DNA from: Bacterioplanoides sp965200585
GTDB lineage: Bacteria > Pseudomonadota > Gammaproteobacteria > Pseudomonadales > Oceanobacteraceae
Assembly: GCF_965200585.1 (NCBI RefSeq)
Contig: NZ_OZ241361.1
Length of the DNA stretch: 64,000 nt
Direction: 5' to 3' (one strand)
The position numbers and the translations under genes were made by a program. This document shows positions 8,922 to 17,422 of the stretch, piece by piece. The notes under the pieces are model-generated. The model saw only the letters and a program-made list of their open reading frames with translations. It had not been told where the DNA came from and made no database searches. The number at the start of each line of letters is the position of its first letter. The stretch's first letter is position 1.

Positions 8922-9497
8922 TTAACTATCAGCCGCTAATAACGCTTCAATATCGTTATCATTCGGCAAGGTAAAGCTTGAATAAATACTCACCACATGG
9001 CCATGGCGGTCGATCAGGTATTTATAAAAGTTCCACTTCGGTGCGGCTTGTTGACGTGCTACCTCCTGAAACAAAGGATGCGCCTGATCACCACGAACCG
9101 GTACCGTCGATAGCATGGTAAAACTAACGCCAAAGTTCTTAAAACACACCTCAGCGGCTTTGCTTTCATCCTGATCTTCCTGGTCAAACGAATCTGAGGA
9201 GACCCCAATCACTACCAGCCCTTTCTCTTTATATTTCTGATGAATAGCTTCCAGATCGGCAAACTGATCTGTAAATCCGCAATAACTGGCCGTGTTTACC
9301 AACAGAACCGGATGACCATCTGATACTGAGCACAAATCCAGTACGTTTGAACTGTGCAGCTGTTTCATCGCGTGCTGAAAAATGCCCGGGCAGGTTGCAC
9401 CTTGTTCGTCAGCGGTGGCAGCAACGGCGATATTGCTCTGAAAGCCGCCCAGAGAACTGCTTAGCAGAGTGATAAAAATTGATAAGAAGTATTTCAT
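8922..9497 (-). CDS. Glutathione peroxidase-family thiol peroxidase, exported
   Basis: This 191-residue protein begins with a signal peptide (hydrophobic residues 3-17, likely cleavage near AVAA). The peroxidatic site is NTASYCGFT with Cys73, so it is a Cys-type rather than a selenocysteine enzyme. The late WNFYKYLID motif supplies the Trp and Asn of the catalytic tetrad. The usual PCNQFGxQEP segment reads SSDSFDQED, so the tetrad Gln is replaced. Export and the extra cysteines (Cys36, Cys56, Cys118) suggest a periplasmic peroxidase reduced by thioredoxin-like partners rather than by glutathione; that is inference. Confidence 0.85.
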   Translation of the reverse strand: MKYFLSIFITLLSSSLGGFQSNIAVAATADEQGATCPGIFQHAMKQLHSSNVLDLCSVSDGHPVLLVNTASYCGFTDQFADLEAIHQKYKEKGLVVIGVSSDSFDQEDQDESKAAEVCFKNFGVSFTMLSTVPVRGDQAHPLFQEVARQQAAPKWNFYKYLIDRHGHVVSIYSSFTLPNDNDIEALLAADS

Positions 9498-9693
9498 GAT
9501 CAGACTCCGAATCTATGCTCACATTCCCAATTTATATACAGGCCAAATTACATACAGGCCGAACTAAAACCTATACATATATTATACAAGATTCACAGCA
9601 GATGGTATCAATCACCGTCAGAGATGGATAATCAGCGACTAACAGGGAGAGTTAAGATACAAACAGACAAGGTCCGGATAGGGGCAAAAAGGA

Positions 9694-9960
9694 TCAATGC
9701 ACGGTTTCTTCAATCGCTTTTTCAGCTTTAGAGGCCGCCTGTCGACAGGGTTTCAGTGGTACATTCAGATTAGCATCGTGCTCGTCCAGAGGTGCCATCA
9801 GAAGTTCAACAAAGGGTTCTTCTTCTGTTGTAGAAGCGTGCAGTTTTTTCACGATGTGCTCTTTAAACCATGGTGTAAATACCATCGCCATCAGCACCGG
9901 GAGAGGAAACAGCCACCAAAGACTGTCAGCCAATTCGCCAAATATACTGGCTGTCATCAT
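9694..9960 (-). CDS. Small membrane protein resembling the N-terminal anchor of NERD-type proteins
   Basis: An 88-residue ORF with AAAGGA 9 bp before its ATG. Residues 14-30 (LWWLFPLPVLMAMVFTPW) form one membrane helix followed by WFKEHIVKK. The LWW..P...... PWFK pattern is what I associate with the membrane anchor in front of nuclease-related (NERD) domains, but here the nuclease part is missing and a short acidic tail follows. It may be a remnant or a free-standing anchor. The assignment is only by resemblance, and the function is unknown. Confidence 0.5.
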   Translation of the reverse strand: MMTASIFGELADSLWWLFPLPVLMAMVFTPWFKEHIVKKLHASTTEEEPFVELLMAPLDEHDANLNVPLKPCRQAASKAEKAIEETVH

Positions 9961-10039
9961 AGAATCGAATCCTTTCGAATTGATATTTTTGATGACTATA
10001 AAATAATCAGGCGAGTTTCTAAAGGTAATTTACGACACT

Positions 10040-10055
10040 CCTGAATCAATTCAGG
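10040..10055. repeat. Short perfect inverted repeat
   Basis: CCTGAAT-CA-ATTCAGG is a 7-bp-arm palindrome between the NCS2 permease gene and the small membrane protein gene. It could form a hairpin in the permease 3' UTR or be an operator for the downstream gene; neither can be decided from sequence. Confidence 0.4.
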
Positions 10056-10072
10056 CCATTCGTGTCATGCTA

Positions 10073-10117
10073 AAGTCGTATTCTGCCACGTTAGACCACG
10101 ATGACGGAATACGACTT
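10073..10117 (-). terminator. Inverted repeat downstream of the NCS2 permease gene
   Basis: AAGTCGTATTC at 10073-10083 is exactly repeated in inverse at 10107-10117, with a 23-bp loop. It lies just past the permease stop, so a 3' stabilising or terminating stem is the likeliest role. No U run follows, so Rho-independent termination is doubtful. Confidence 0.45.
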
Positions 10118-10139
10118 ATAGAGATAATGCTCTTTGTAA

Positions 10140-11432
10140 TCAGCCAACAAAGATCATTTTAGCCAGCAGTAACGCAGCGATAATCAGCACACTGGCATTT
10201 AACTCGTCACGCTTACCGCCCAGCAATTTAGCACCAGCATAGGTGATAAAGCCCAGTGTCACACCGTGTGCAATCGAAAAGGTCAGTGGAGTCATTAACA
10301 GAACCACAGCAACCGGTGCTGCTTCGGTTAAATCTTCCCATTCCACTTCTTTCAGAGTAAACATCATCAGTACAGACACATAGAAAATTGCGCCCGCCGT
10401 TGCATACGCCGGAATCATACCCGCCAGTGGTGCCAGGAAGATACTTAGCAGGAATAACACACCCACGGTTACTGCGGTTAAACCAGTACGACCACCCGCT
10501 GCCACACCGGAAGCGGATTCGATATAACTGGTCGTTGTTGAAGTACCTAACGCAGCACCAGCAACAGTTGCCGAGCTATCAGCCAGCAGAGCGCGTCCTA
10601 AACGAGGCACTTTGCCATCTTTTTCAACCAGACCAGCACGCTGGGTCACCGCAATCAAGGTACCAGAGGTATCAAACAGGTCGACAAACAGGAAAGCAAA
10701 AATAACGCTGACCATGGCCAGATCAAAGGCTGCTGCCAGATCCATCTGCATAAAGGTTGGTGCCAGTGATGGTGGCGCGGATACCACACCGGTGTATTCC
10801 ACCTGACCGGCCAACAGACTGATTGCGGTAACGGCAAAAATCGCCAGCATCACCGCACCCGGCACATTACGCTGGATCAGAGCAATGATCATAAAGAAGC
10901 CAACCAGCGCCATACCCGGGCCAAAGTCACCCAGGTTGCCCAGGCTTACCAGCGTCGCCGGATGATCGACAATAATGCCGGCATTTTTCAGCGCAATTAA
11001 CGCCAGGAAAGCACCAATACCCGCCGCAATGGCTTTTTTCAGCGTCATTGGGATGGCATTAATGATCCACTCACGCACCTGGAACAAGCTCAGCGCAATA
11101 AAGATCAGGCCCGAGAAGAATACCGCGGCCAGCGCTGTCTGCCAGCTATGACCCATACCCAGCACAACGCCATAAGTGAAGAAGGCGTTTAAGCCCATAC
11201 CCGGTGCTAATGCCACTGGCAAATTGGCCCACAATCCCATGATAAAACAGCCAATGGCCGCCGCGACACAAGTCGCCACAAACACTGCTCCATGATCCAT
11301 TCCGGCATCGGCCAACATCGCCGGGTTAATAAAGATGATATATGCCATGGTGAGATAGGTGGTCACCCCGGCAAGAATTTCAGTTTTTGGATTGGTGCCG
11401 AAACGAGTCAGCTGGAACAGTTTTTCGAGCAT
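10140..11432 (-). CDS. NCS2-family purine permease (AzgA/PbuG type)
   Basis: A 430-residue integral membrane protein with about 12 hydrophobic segments and the AzgA-type signatures GVTTYLTMAYIIFINPAML, ALAPGMGLNAFF and DLFDTSGTLI. This branch of the nucleobase/cation symporter-2 family imports adenine, guanine or hypoxanthine with protons. It is divergently transcribed from apt (adenine phosphoribosyltransferase), which fits a purine-salvage role: uptake by one product and conversion to AMP by the other. Substrate specificity between adenine and guanine/hypoxanthine cannot be read directly; the apt neighbour favours adenine. Confidence 0.9.
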   Translation of the reverse strand: MLEKLFQLTRFGTNPKTEILAGVTTYLTMAYIIFINPAMLADAGMDHGAVFVATCVAAAIGCFIMGLWANLPVALAPGMGLNAFFTYGVVLGMGHSWQTALAAVFFSGLIFIALSLFQVREWIINAIPMTLKKAIAAGIGAFLALIALKNAGIIVDHPATLVSLGNLGDFGPGMALVGFFMIIALIQRNVPGAVMLAIFAVTAISLLAGQVEYTGVVSAPPSLAPTFMQMDLAAAFDLAMVSVIFAFLFVDLFDTSGTLIAVTQRAGLVEKDGKVPRLGRALLADSSATVAGAALGTSTTTSYIESASGVAAGGRTGLTAVTVGVLFLLSIFLAPLAGMIPAYATAGAIFYVSVLMMFTLKEVEWEDLTEAAPVAVVLLMTPLTFSIAHGVTLGFITYAGAKLLGGKRDELNASVLIIAALLLAKMIFVG

Positions 11433-11676
11433 GAGAAGTTACTCAGATGATTATAATTTAGCGCCGCTGTTATTCAGATTGATCTGGAACAGCAAACAGA
11501 TCCCGGCGGAGCATATAACGGATTCAGCCAAATCTCCAAGCATCTAATCTATTTTCCTGACCACTTTGGCAGGATTTATAACATCATGAAGAATTTCACG
11601 GCCCAGCAGGAAGACGTCAGTGCCGGTCTCCGCTAGAATAGCCGGTTTTGTTCAACCGAAAGACCCGGAGCCCCTC

Positions 11677-12219
11677 ATGAGCCGCTACAGTCAGGAAATT
11701 AAAGACGCCATTCGTACCGTACCGAACTGGCCGGAAGATGGCGTAATGTTTCGCGATATTATGCCCCTGCTGCAGGATGCTCAGGTGTTTCGCATGCTGA
11801 TCGACAGCTTTGTTCACCGTTATCAGGGGATGCAACTGGATGCCATCGCCGCCATTGATGCGCGTGGTTTTATTCTCGGTGCGCCGCTGGCTTACGAATT
11901 GGGCCTGAGCCTGGTTCCGGTTCGTAAAAAAGGCAAACTGCCGTTCAAAACCGTGACCCAGGATTATGATCTTGAATACGGCAGCGCCACCATTGAATTA
12001 CACACAGATGCCTTTAAAGCCGGAGACCGGGTACTGGTGATGGACGATTTAATCGCCACCGGCGGCACCATGCTGGCAGCCTGTGAGCTGGTACGTAAAC
12101 TGGGTGCCGAGGTCGTGGAAACGGCTGCGATTATTGACCTGCCCGATCTCAAAGGTGGCAGCAAACTGCGTGATGCGGGTTTTGATGTCTATGCCATCTG
12201 TGAATTTGATGGCCTGTAA
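11677..12219 (+). CDS. apt: Adenine phosphoribosyltransferase
   Basis: A 180-residue type I phosphoribosyltransferase. The PRPP-binding loop VLVMDDLIATGGTM and the substrate-side IDARGFILGAPLAYELGL are diagnostic for Apt, and FRDIMPLL is the adenine-contact region. It makes AMP from adenine and PRPP in one salvage step. The ATG at 11677 (MSRYSQEIK) has GGAG upstream at the right spacing; the frame is open 19 codons further upstream, but that is leader. The purine permease gene is divergent across a 244-bp gap. Confidence 0.95.
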   Translation: MSRYSQEIKDAIRTVPNWPEDGVMFRDIMPLLQDAQVFRMLIDSFVHRYQGMQLDAIAAIDARGFILGAPLAYELGLSLVPVRKKGKLPFKTVTQDYDLEYGSATIELHTDAFKAGDRVLVMDDLIATGGTMLAACELVRKLGAEVVETAAIIDLPDLKGGSKLRDAGFDVYAICEFDGL

Positions 12220-12255
12220 GCACCCGAAATAATCCTTTACCTCTGAGCATAACCC

Positions 12256-13371
12256 ATGACTATTCGCCACTTTGTGACTCATCACATCAGCAAAGAAAGC
12301 AACGATCCTGCGGCCACATTACAATGCAGTGAGCACGAAGCAGATCTTGATAACGAGCAAAGTGAACGCTTTTATTCTCAGGCCACCAGCCAGCTGAAAG
12401 GCATCCTGACACAACGTGGCAGCAAACGTTATGGTGCCTTTCACCCGGAAGTCACACTGGTGCGTGCTCAGATTCAGGACTGGAAAGGAGAGCGCCAGAC
12501 CTTTTTGGCTCTAACACGTCGCATCAGTCAGCACTTTGCTAACAGCCTGGATAATACCCAGTTTGCCATCGATGGTTATCTGGCCTTTATCTATGAAGAA
12601 CTGGCTGACAGTGATCGCTTGTACCTGTTCCACCTGCGCCGCAAGACCAGCGTGTCGATTAATGCCGATATGACCTTAAGCGAAACGCACTACATTGATT
12701 TCTCCAATACTGGCTTTGGCATGATGCTGAATCTGACCGACTGGCTGGTACAGGAAGAAGCCAAGTACATCACGTTCAGCTACGGCCGTTCCGATAAGCC
12801 AACTCAGAACCAATTCGCGGAATTTGTTGGTTTCACCGATACGCTGGACACCGCCGCCGAAACTGAAGAGTTTTTGCAGATTGTTGACGAGTTCAGCCAG
12901 GGTTTACCGGCGGAACAAAGCTACGAATACAAAAGCAAAGTGGTTGATTATTGCATGGAGCAAGACAAGCGCGGTGAACCGGTCGATTTCACCGATCTGG
13001 CCGACTACGTTGAATCACAAATGGAGTCCAAACCCGAATCCCGCAGCGGCGAAGACTTTTCACACTATATTGTTGAGAAACAAAAAGAACGCCAGGCCAG
13101 CAAACCGGCACTCACACCCGAGCAAATGGCAGAACAAGGGGCATCCACCGCCGATGTCGCCGAAGCGATTAAAACGGAATTAATTCCGGATCGTAAGAAA
13201 TTAAAAAGCTTTATTCGCTACAGTGGTAAAAACAAAGACATCAGCCTGAGCTTTTCCGCTGCCATGCTGGAGCAGGATATTGTTTTTGATGGCGTCAATA
13301 ACCGTCTGCAAATCAATAAGCTGCCGGAGTCACTGGTCAAACAACTGAAATCACGCGACAGCTCTGATTAA
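12256..13371 (+). CDS. Nucleoid-associated protein, YejK/NdpA family
   Basis: This 371-residue protein belongs to the NdpA/YejK family, recognisable from IRHFVTHHI at the N-terminus, YIDFSNTGFGMMLN in the middle, and the C-terminal SFSAAMLEQDIVFD. E. coli YejK is found in the spermidine nucleoid fraction and interacts with topoisomerases; its role is otherwise unclear. It follows apt by 36 bp on the same strand and ends in a terminator shared with convergent tcdA. The middle is rich in charged residues and likely partly disordered (about residues 255-300). Confidence 0.85.
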   Translation: MTIRHFVTHHISKESNDPAATLQCSEHEADLDNEQSERFYSQATSQLKGILTQRGSKRYGAFHPEVTLVRAQIQDWKGERQTFLALTRRISQHFANSLDNTQFAIDGYLAFIYEELADSDRLYLFHLRRKTSVSINADMTLSETHYIDFSNTGFGMMLNLTDWLVQEEAKYITFSYGRSDKPTQNQFAEFVGFTDTLDTAAETEEFLQIVDEFSQGLPAEQSYEYKSKVVDYCMEQDKRGEPVDFTDLADYVESQMESKPESRSGEDFSHYIVEKQKERQASKPALTPEQMAEQGASTADVAEAIKTELIPDRKKLKSFIRYSGKNKDISLSFSAAMLEQDIVFDGVNNRLQINKLPESLVKQLKSRDSSD

Positions 13372-13377
13372 TCGTTT

Positions 13378-13407
13378 AAAAGCTGAAAAATGTTTCAGCT
13401 TTTTTTA
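13378..13407. terminator. Bidirectional terminator between the YejK-like gene and tcdA
   Basis: AAAAGCTGAAA-AATG-TTTCAGCTTTT forms an 11-bp stem flanked by A and T runs, usable from both strands. The tcdA stop codon lies inside the hairpin. Confidence 0.85.
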
Positions 13408-14252
13408 CCGGCATTTTTGGCAATCCGTTCAACCACCCGGGAAGCTGCGACAAAACCAAAGGTACCCGTCACCATCGTCGCGGCACCAAAGCCGGAGGAG
13501 CAATCCAGTCGTGTGCTGTCACCAGCGAAGGATTTGGTCTGACACACACTGCCATCAGGCTGCGGATACGACAGCTGCTCGGTAGAAAACACACAGGGAA
13601 TGGAATAATTACGCGAAGGGTTGCGTGAGAAATTATATTCCCGGCGCAGCAAAGAACGTACTTTACGCGCCAGAGGATCATTAAACGTCTTATTTAAATC
13701 ACCAATCTGAATCTGGGTCGGGTCACTCTGCCCTCCCGCAGCACCGGTAGTAATAATGCGGATTTTATTACGCTTACAATGGGCGATCAGTGCTGCTTTA
13801 TTTTTTACGCTGTCGATGCAATCAATCACATAATCCATCCCCGGATAAATCAACTCCTGCTGGTTATTGGCGGTAACAAACGCCATTTTGGAATGCACTA
13901 CAATATCCGGATTTATAGCTTTCAGGCGCTCAGCAACGGCATCTGTTTTTAGCTGCCCTACTGTATTATTGAGTGTATGGATCTGACGATTGGTATTGGT
14001 GACACAAATATCATCCATATCAATCAGAGTGATTTCACCAATGCCGGAACGAGCCAAGGCTTCTGCTGCCCAGGAGCCAACACCACCAATCCCCACCACA
14101 CACACATGCGCTTGCTGCAAACGCAGCAGGCCATCGGCACCGTATAAACGGCCAATACCACCAAAACGGTCCAGATAGTCACGAGATAAACTGGCAGGTG
14201 ATAAATCGTCAGGCGATAAAACAGGGGAAGATTCGGGAGGTACTGCGCTCAT
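13395..14252 (-). CDS. tcdA: tRNA threonylcarbamoyladenosine dehydratase TcdA
   Basis: This 285-residue E1-like ThiF/MoeB family protein has the nucleotide motif VVGIGGVGSWAAEALARSG and the adenylation-site pattern DMDDICVTNTNRQIH. GAAGGQSDPTQIQIGDLNKT is typical of TcdA/CsdL. The enzyme uses ATP to cyclise t6A37 in tRNA to ct6A, with CsdA/CsdE as partners in E. coli; those genes are not in this window. Length is near the family norm, with an N-terminal serine/proline-rich extension of about 25 residues. Its end overlaps the shared terminator. Confidence 0.93.
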   Translation of the reverse strand: MSAVPPESSPVLSPDDLSPASLSRDYLDRFGGIGRLYGADGLLRLQQAHVCVVGIGGVGSWAAEALARSGIGEITLIDMDDICVTNTNRQIHTLNNTVGQLKTDAVAERLKAINPDIVVHSKMAFVTANNQQELIYPGMDYVIDCIDSVKNKAALIAHCKRNKIRIITTGAAGGQSDPTQIQIGDLNKTFNDPLARKVRSLLRREYNFSRNPSRNYSIPCVFSTEQLSYPQPDGSVCQTKSFAGDSTRLDCSSGFGAATMVTGTFGFVAASRVVERIAKNAGKKS

Positions 14253-14305
14253 CAGGGTCTCAACAACAGGGAAACATCAGATAGCGCAGTATATCAGAAT
14301 GGCAT

Positions 14306-14953
14306 TTATACCGAAGGGCTGGCAGCAATTAACTGGGACTTCTGAGAGGCCACCTGAGGTTTTTTACGCAACCAGCGAGCGGTTTGGGAAATACGGCGTA
14401 AGCTGGGTTCACCACTATCAAACGCCTGCTGAATGGTTTGTAACTCAGATCGTGGCAGCGTGCCCATCAGACCGTGTTTTAATTCCGGAATCGGGGCAAT
14501 GCGTGCGGTTAAAACCGCAACCAGGTCACCCAGAAAATGTGACGATAAACGCGCATGCTCATGATAGTTGATGGTCAGCGAAACAAATTCACCTTCCTGA
14601 GCCAGAACAATCAGATCATTTTTTTGTAACGCACCTTTAACCGCTGTCATAAAGTGCTCAAAATCCTGGCCAGAGAACACCGACTGATCGGTCACAACCG
14701 CCATCACATCAGTCCAGAGCTGGCGAAAACGTCGCTGACTGATTTTGTCTTCAACGACTTTAAATTCAAGCCGCTCAGGTAACTGGAACGACTCACCCGT
14801 GGTGTTATTGTCAGCCGGCTGTACGTACAGCGCGGTGGCAAACCAGGGTTTGTCTAATGTTTCAAAAAAGCCGATTCCTTTCAGCTCTGCACTATTGGTG
14901 GTCAGTGATAAAGACAAACCAACAATCATCCACAAAGCTTTAACTGCGTTCAT
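14306..14953 (-). CDS. Exported protein, probable chalcone-isomerase-like fold
   Basis: A 215-residue protein with a signal peptide (residues 1-22, likely cut after TNSA). LKGIGFFETLDKPWFATALYV, then RLEFKVVEDKISQRRF and a C-terminal HFLGDLVAVLTARIAPIPEL...GLMG resemble the bacterial chalcone-isomerase-like family (compare the ALYL, RL.L.F..D and late LLG positions). Bacterial members are mostly of unknown activity, and the fold binds fatty acids or lipids in some relatives. It is monocistronic on the minus strand between tcdA and the Rrf2 regulator. The assignment is moderate. Confidence 0.55.
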   Translation of the reverse strand: MNAVKALWMIVGLSLSLTTNSAELKGIGFFETLDKPWFATALYVQPADNNTTGESFQLPERLEFKVVEDKISQRRFRQLWTDVMAVVTDQSVFSGQDFEHFMTAVKGALQKNDLIVLAQEGEFVSLTINYHEHARLSSHFLGDLVAVLTARIAPIPELKHGLMGTLPRSELQTIQQAFDSGEPSLRRISQTARWLRKKPQVASQKSQLIAASPSV

Positions 14954-15128
14954 GATAGACCTCGAATTGAACGATAACTCAGCACATTCACAACATACGT
15001 TATCGCCTAATAATTAACTGTGATTCAGTTAACGTTTAAACACCATATTGGTTTTTTGGCGGAATATACAGAACTTACGTCAATCAGATGGCACAAAAAT
15101 GACAAACTCAGAGGTATTTCAGCAAGGG

Positions 15129-15596
15129 CTAGAGATTAATCAGTTGAATCCGGTCAGACTGATCAACCAGATCGCGATAGAGCCGATCCTGCATTTCCGG
15201 CTTGCGGATATCGTCGAGAGTCACCCGTGCCAGAACCCGCATCATCAGAGTATTGATGCCTCCCCAGCTACTGGATAGCGAGCAGTGAGCGGTAATATCG
15301 CATTGATGGTTATCAACACTGCATTCTGTTAATGCAACCGGCCCTTCAAAGGCCTGAACCACATCCAGAATCCGTATTTGTGAGGGAGCTAACGCCAGGC
15401 GATACCCTCCCCGAGCTCCGCGTTGAGCAATCACCAGGCCACTGTCTGCCAACGCCTTCATCACTTTGCGTACGGTTGGCAACGGCAAACCGGTAGAATC
15501 AACGATATTTTCCGTCGATAACTTTACCGAGCCAGCCCGCGCCAGTTGATCCAGCACGACGATGCCATAATCTGTCAGTTTGCCAATTTTCAGCAT
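15129..15596 (-). CDS. Rrf2-family Fe-S regulator, SufR-like (SUF system regulator type)
   Basis: A 155-residue Rrf2 protein with a winged HTH (LPLPTVRKVMKALADSGLV), the wing RGARGGYRLA, and three cysteines, Cys92, Cys99 and Cys105 (ECSVDNHQCDITAHC), as expected for [2Fe-2S] ligands. The TDYG N-terminus and SLSSSWGGIN stretch match the gammaproteobacterial SUF system regulator group. Such proteins sense cluster status and repress iron-sulfur assembly genes. Normally it lies next to a suf operon; none is present here. Its neighbours are an exported protein and a cyclophilin, so its targets are probably elsewhere. Confidence 0.87.
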   Translation of the reverse strand: MLKIGKLTDYGIVVLDQLARAGSVKLSTENIVDSTGLPLPTVRKVMKALADSGLVIAQRGARGGYRLALAPSQIRILDVVQAFEGPVALTECSVDNHQCDITAHCSLSSSWGGINTLMMRVLARVTLDDIRKPEMQDRLYRDLVDQSDRIQLINL

Positions 15597-15719
15597 ACGC
15601 TTCGGGTTCTTGTCAGCAAGGTAAAGTCAGAATGATAACACGAAGCATCTTCACAAATGTGTCGTCATGTTTTAGCGTTGCGCTCCTGACTTTTAACTCA
15701 ATGCTCTGAGGAGAGATCC

Positions 15720-16343
15720 ATGATGCGCTCAACGGCCAAGCAAGTACTGGCGTTATTCACTCTGATGTCGTCACTGTTAACGACTCAGTTACAGGCAGAA
15801 GAAACCAAGACGGCAGCCACTTCACCAGCCAGTAACGATGATCTGGTAGCAGTTGTGATTGAAACCAACCGTGGTGATATTGAACTGGCCCTAAACCGCA
15901 GCAAGGCTCCGATCAGCGTTGCCAACTTTCTGACCTACATCGATGCCAAACACTACGACGGCACCATCTTTCACCGCGTGATTCGTGACTTTATGATTCA
16001 GGGCGGTGGTTTTGATGAAAACATGATCCAGAAAGCCACCCTGCCACCGATTAAAAACGAAGCCAAAAACGGTTTATTAAACCAGCGCGGTAGTATCGCC
16101 ATGGCGCGTACCAGCTCAGTCGATAGCGCAACCAGCCAGTTTTTTATTAACGTAAAAAGCAATGACTTCCTGAATCATGGTTTCCGTGACTATGGTTATG
16201 CCGTATTTGGCCAGGTCACTAAGGGAATGGATGTAGTCGACGCCATTGCCACGTCTCAGACTGGCCTGCGTGACGTGCCGGTAGAAGCCATTGTGGTTAA
16301 CACCATCAAGGTGCTTGAAAGCGAAAAAGCGACTGCCAAATAA
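15720..16343 (+). CDS. Periplasmic peptidyl-prolyl cis-trans isomerase (cyclophilin)
   Basis: This 207-residue cyclophilin-type PPIase has a signal peptide (residues 1-26, cleavage likely near LQA-EE). FHRVIRDFMIQGGGFDE holds the catalytic Arg and Phe/Met positions, and RGSIAMARTSSVDSATSQFFIN is the substrate-groove signature (quoted in pieces: RGSIAMAR, SATSQFFIN). It should assist folding of exported proteins, as PpiA does in E. coli. The start has GAGGAG upstream. ttcA follows 94 bp downstream on the same strand. Confidence 0.92.
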   Translation: MMRSTAKQVLALFTLMSSLLTTQLQAEETKTAATSPASNDDLVAVVIETNRGDIELALNRSKAPISVANFLTYIDAKHYDGTIFHRVIRDFMIQGGGFDENMIQKATLPPIKNEAKNGLLNQRGSIAMARTSSVDSATSQFFINVKSNDFLNHGFRDYGYAVFGQVTKGMDVVDAIATSQTGLRDVPVEAIVVNTIKVLESEKATAK

Positions 16344-16437
16344 GCAATCAGGCCGCTTCTATGTTCCCTGCTTGAGCAGATTTTGATATAAAGCCCGGTC
16401 AATTCAGCCCGTGTCTTTTCAGGAGCATTACCGGCCT

Positions 16438-17376
16438 ATGCAAGACGTTTCCACGTTTGATCCAAACACATTCGACCCGACTGACTCAGCAGCCTCAGCG
16501 GATAGCCAACCAGCCGTGGTCGATGCGGAAAAAGAGCGCAAGCAGAAAACCAACTTTAATAAGTTGCAAAAGCGCTTGCGCCGCAATGTCGGTAAAGCCA
16601 TCGAAGATTATAATATGATCGAAGAAGGCGATAAGATCATGGTGTGTCTGTCTGGTGGCAAAGACTCTTACACCATGCTCGACATCCTGATGAGCCTACA
16701 GAAAAGCGCACCGGTTAAGTTTGATCTGGTCGCGGTAAATATGGATCAGAAGCAACCAGGCTTCCCAGAACACATCCTGCCCGCCTACCTCGACTCCGTT
16801 GGCGTTGATTACCATATCGTCGAAAAAGACACCTACAGCGTTGTTAAAGAAATCATCCCAGAAGGCAAAACCACGTGCGGTTTATGCTCACGTCTGCGTC
16901 GGGGCACCCTGTATGGCTTTGCCGAGAAAATTGGGGCTAACAAAATTGCCTTGGGCCATCACCGTGATGACATCATTGAAACCTTGTTTCTGAATATGTT
17001 TCATGGCGGCAAGCTCAAAGCCATGCCACCTAAATTGTTAAGCGACGATAAAAAGCATGTGCTGATTCGCCCATTGGCATACTGCAAAGAAAATGACATC
17101 GAGAAATTTGCCACGGCTAAGGAATTTCCGATTATTCCCTGCAACTTATGTGGCTCGCAGGAGAACCTGCAGCGTCAGAACATCAAACATATGCTGGCGC
17201 AGTGGGATAAAGCCCATCCAGGGCGCAGTGAAAATATCTTTGCCGCCATCAGCAATGTGGCACCATCACAGCTAGCCGATGGTGAATTGTTTAATTTCCG
17301 TGAGTTAGAACAACAACAGCAAGGCAGCCATTTAGGAATGCGCCAGACCTTATTGGATGTGGTGAATATTGATTGA
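16438..17376 (+). CDS. ttcA: tRNA 2-thiocytidine(32) synthetase TtcA
   Basis: A 312-residue PP-loop ATPase with the motif SGGKDS at residues 72-77, CGLCSRLRRG and the second pair CNLCGSQ, which together bind the [4Fe-4S] cluster used to thiolate C32 of tRNA. GHHRDDIIETLFLNMFHGG is also diagnostic. I chose the ATG at 16438, with AGGAG 12 bp upstream; the frame runs 9 codons further to a GTG at 16411. The N-terminal 35 residues are acidic, poorly conserved-looking and likely flexible. Confidence 0.95.
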   Translation: MQDVSTFDPNTFDPTDSAASADSQPAVVDAEKERKQKTNFNKLQKRLRRNVGKAIEDYNMIEEGDKIMVCLSGGKDSYTMLDILMSLQKSAPVKFDLVAVNMDQKQPGFPEHILPAYLDSVGVDYHIVEKDTYSVVKEIIPEGKTTCGLCSRLRRGTLYGFAEKIGANKIALGHHRDDIIETLFLNMFHGGKLKAMPPKLLSDDKKHVLIRPLAYCKENDIEKFATAKEFPIIPCNLCGSQENLQRQNIKHMLAQWDKAHPGRSENIFAAISNVAPSQLADGELFNFRELEQQQQGSHLGMRQTLLDVVNID

Positions 17377-17422
17377 GGCTAAAGCTGAGCCAGGTGGCGC
17401 TGTCTTATCCAATAGCACGGTC

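Noticed and set aside
11433..11676. Purine riboswitch or PurR box between the NCS2 permease gene and apt
   Set aside because: I found neither the purine aptamer junction nor an ACGCAAACGTTTGCGT-like palindrome.
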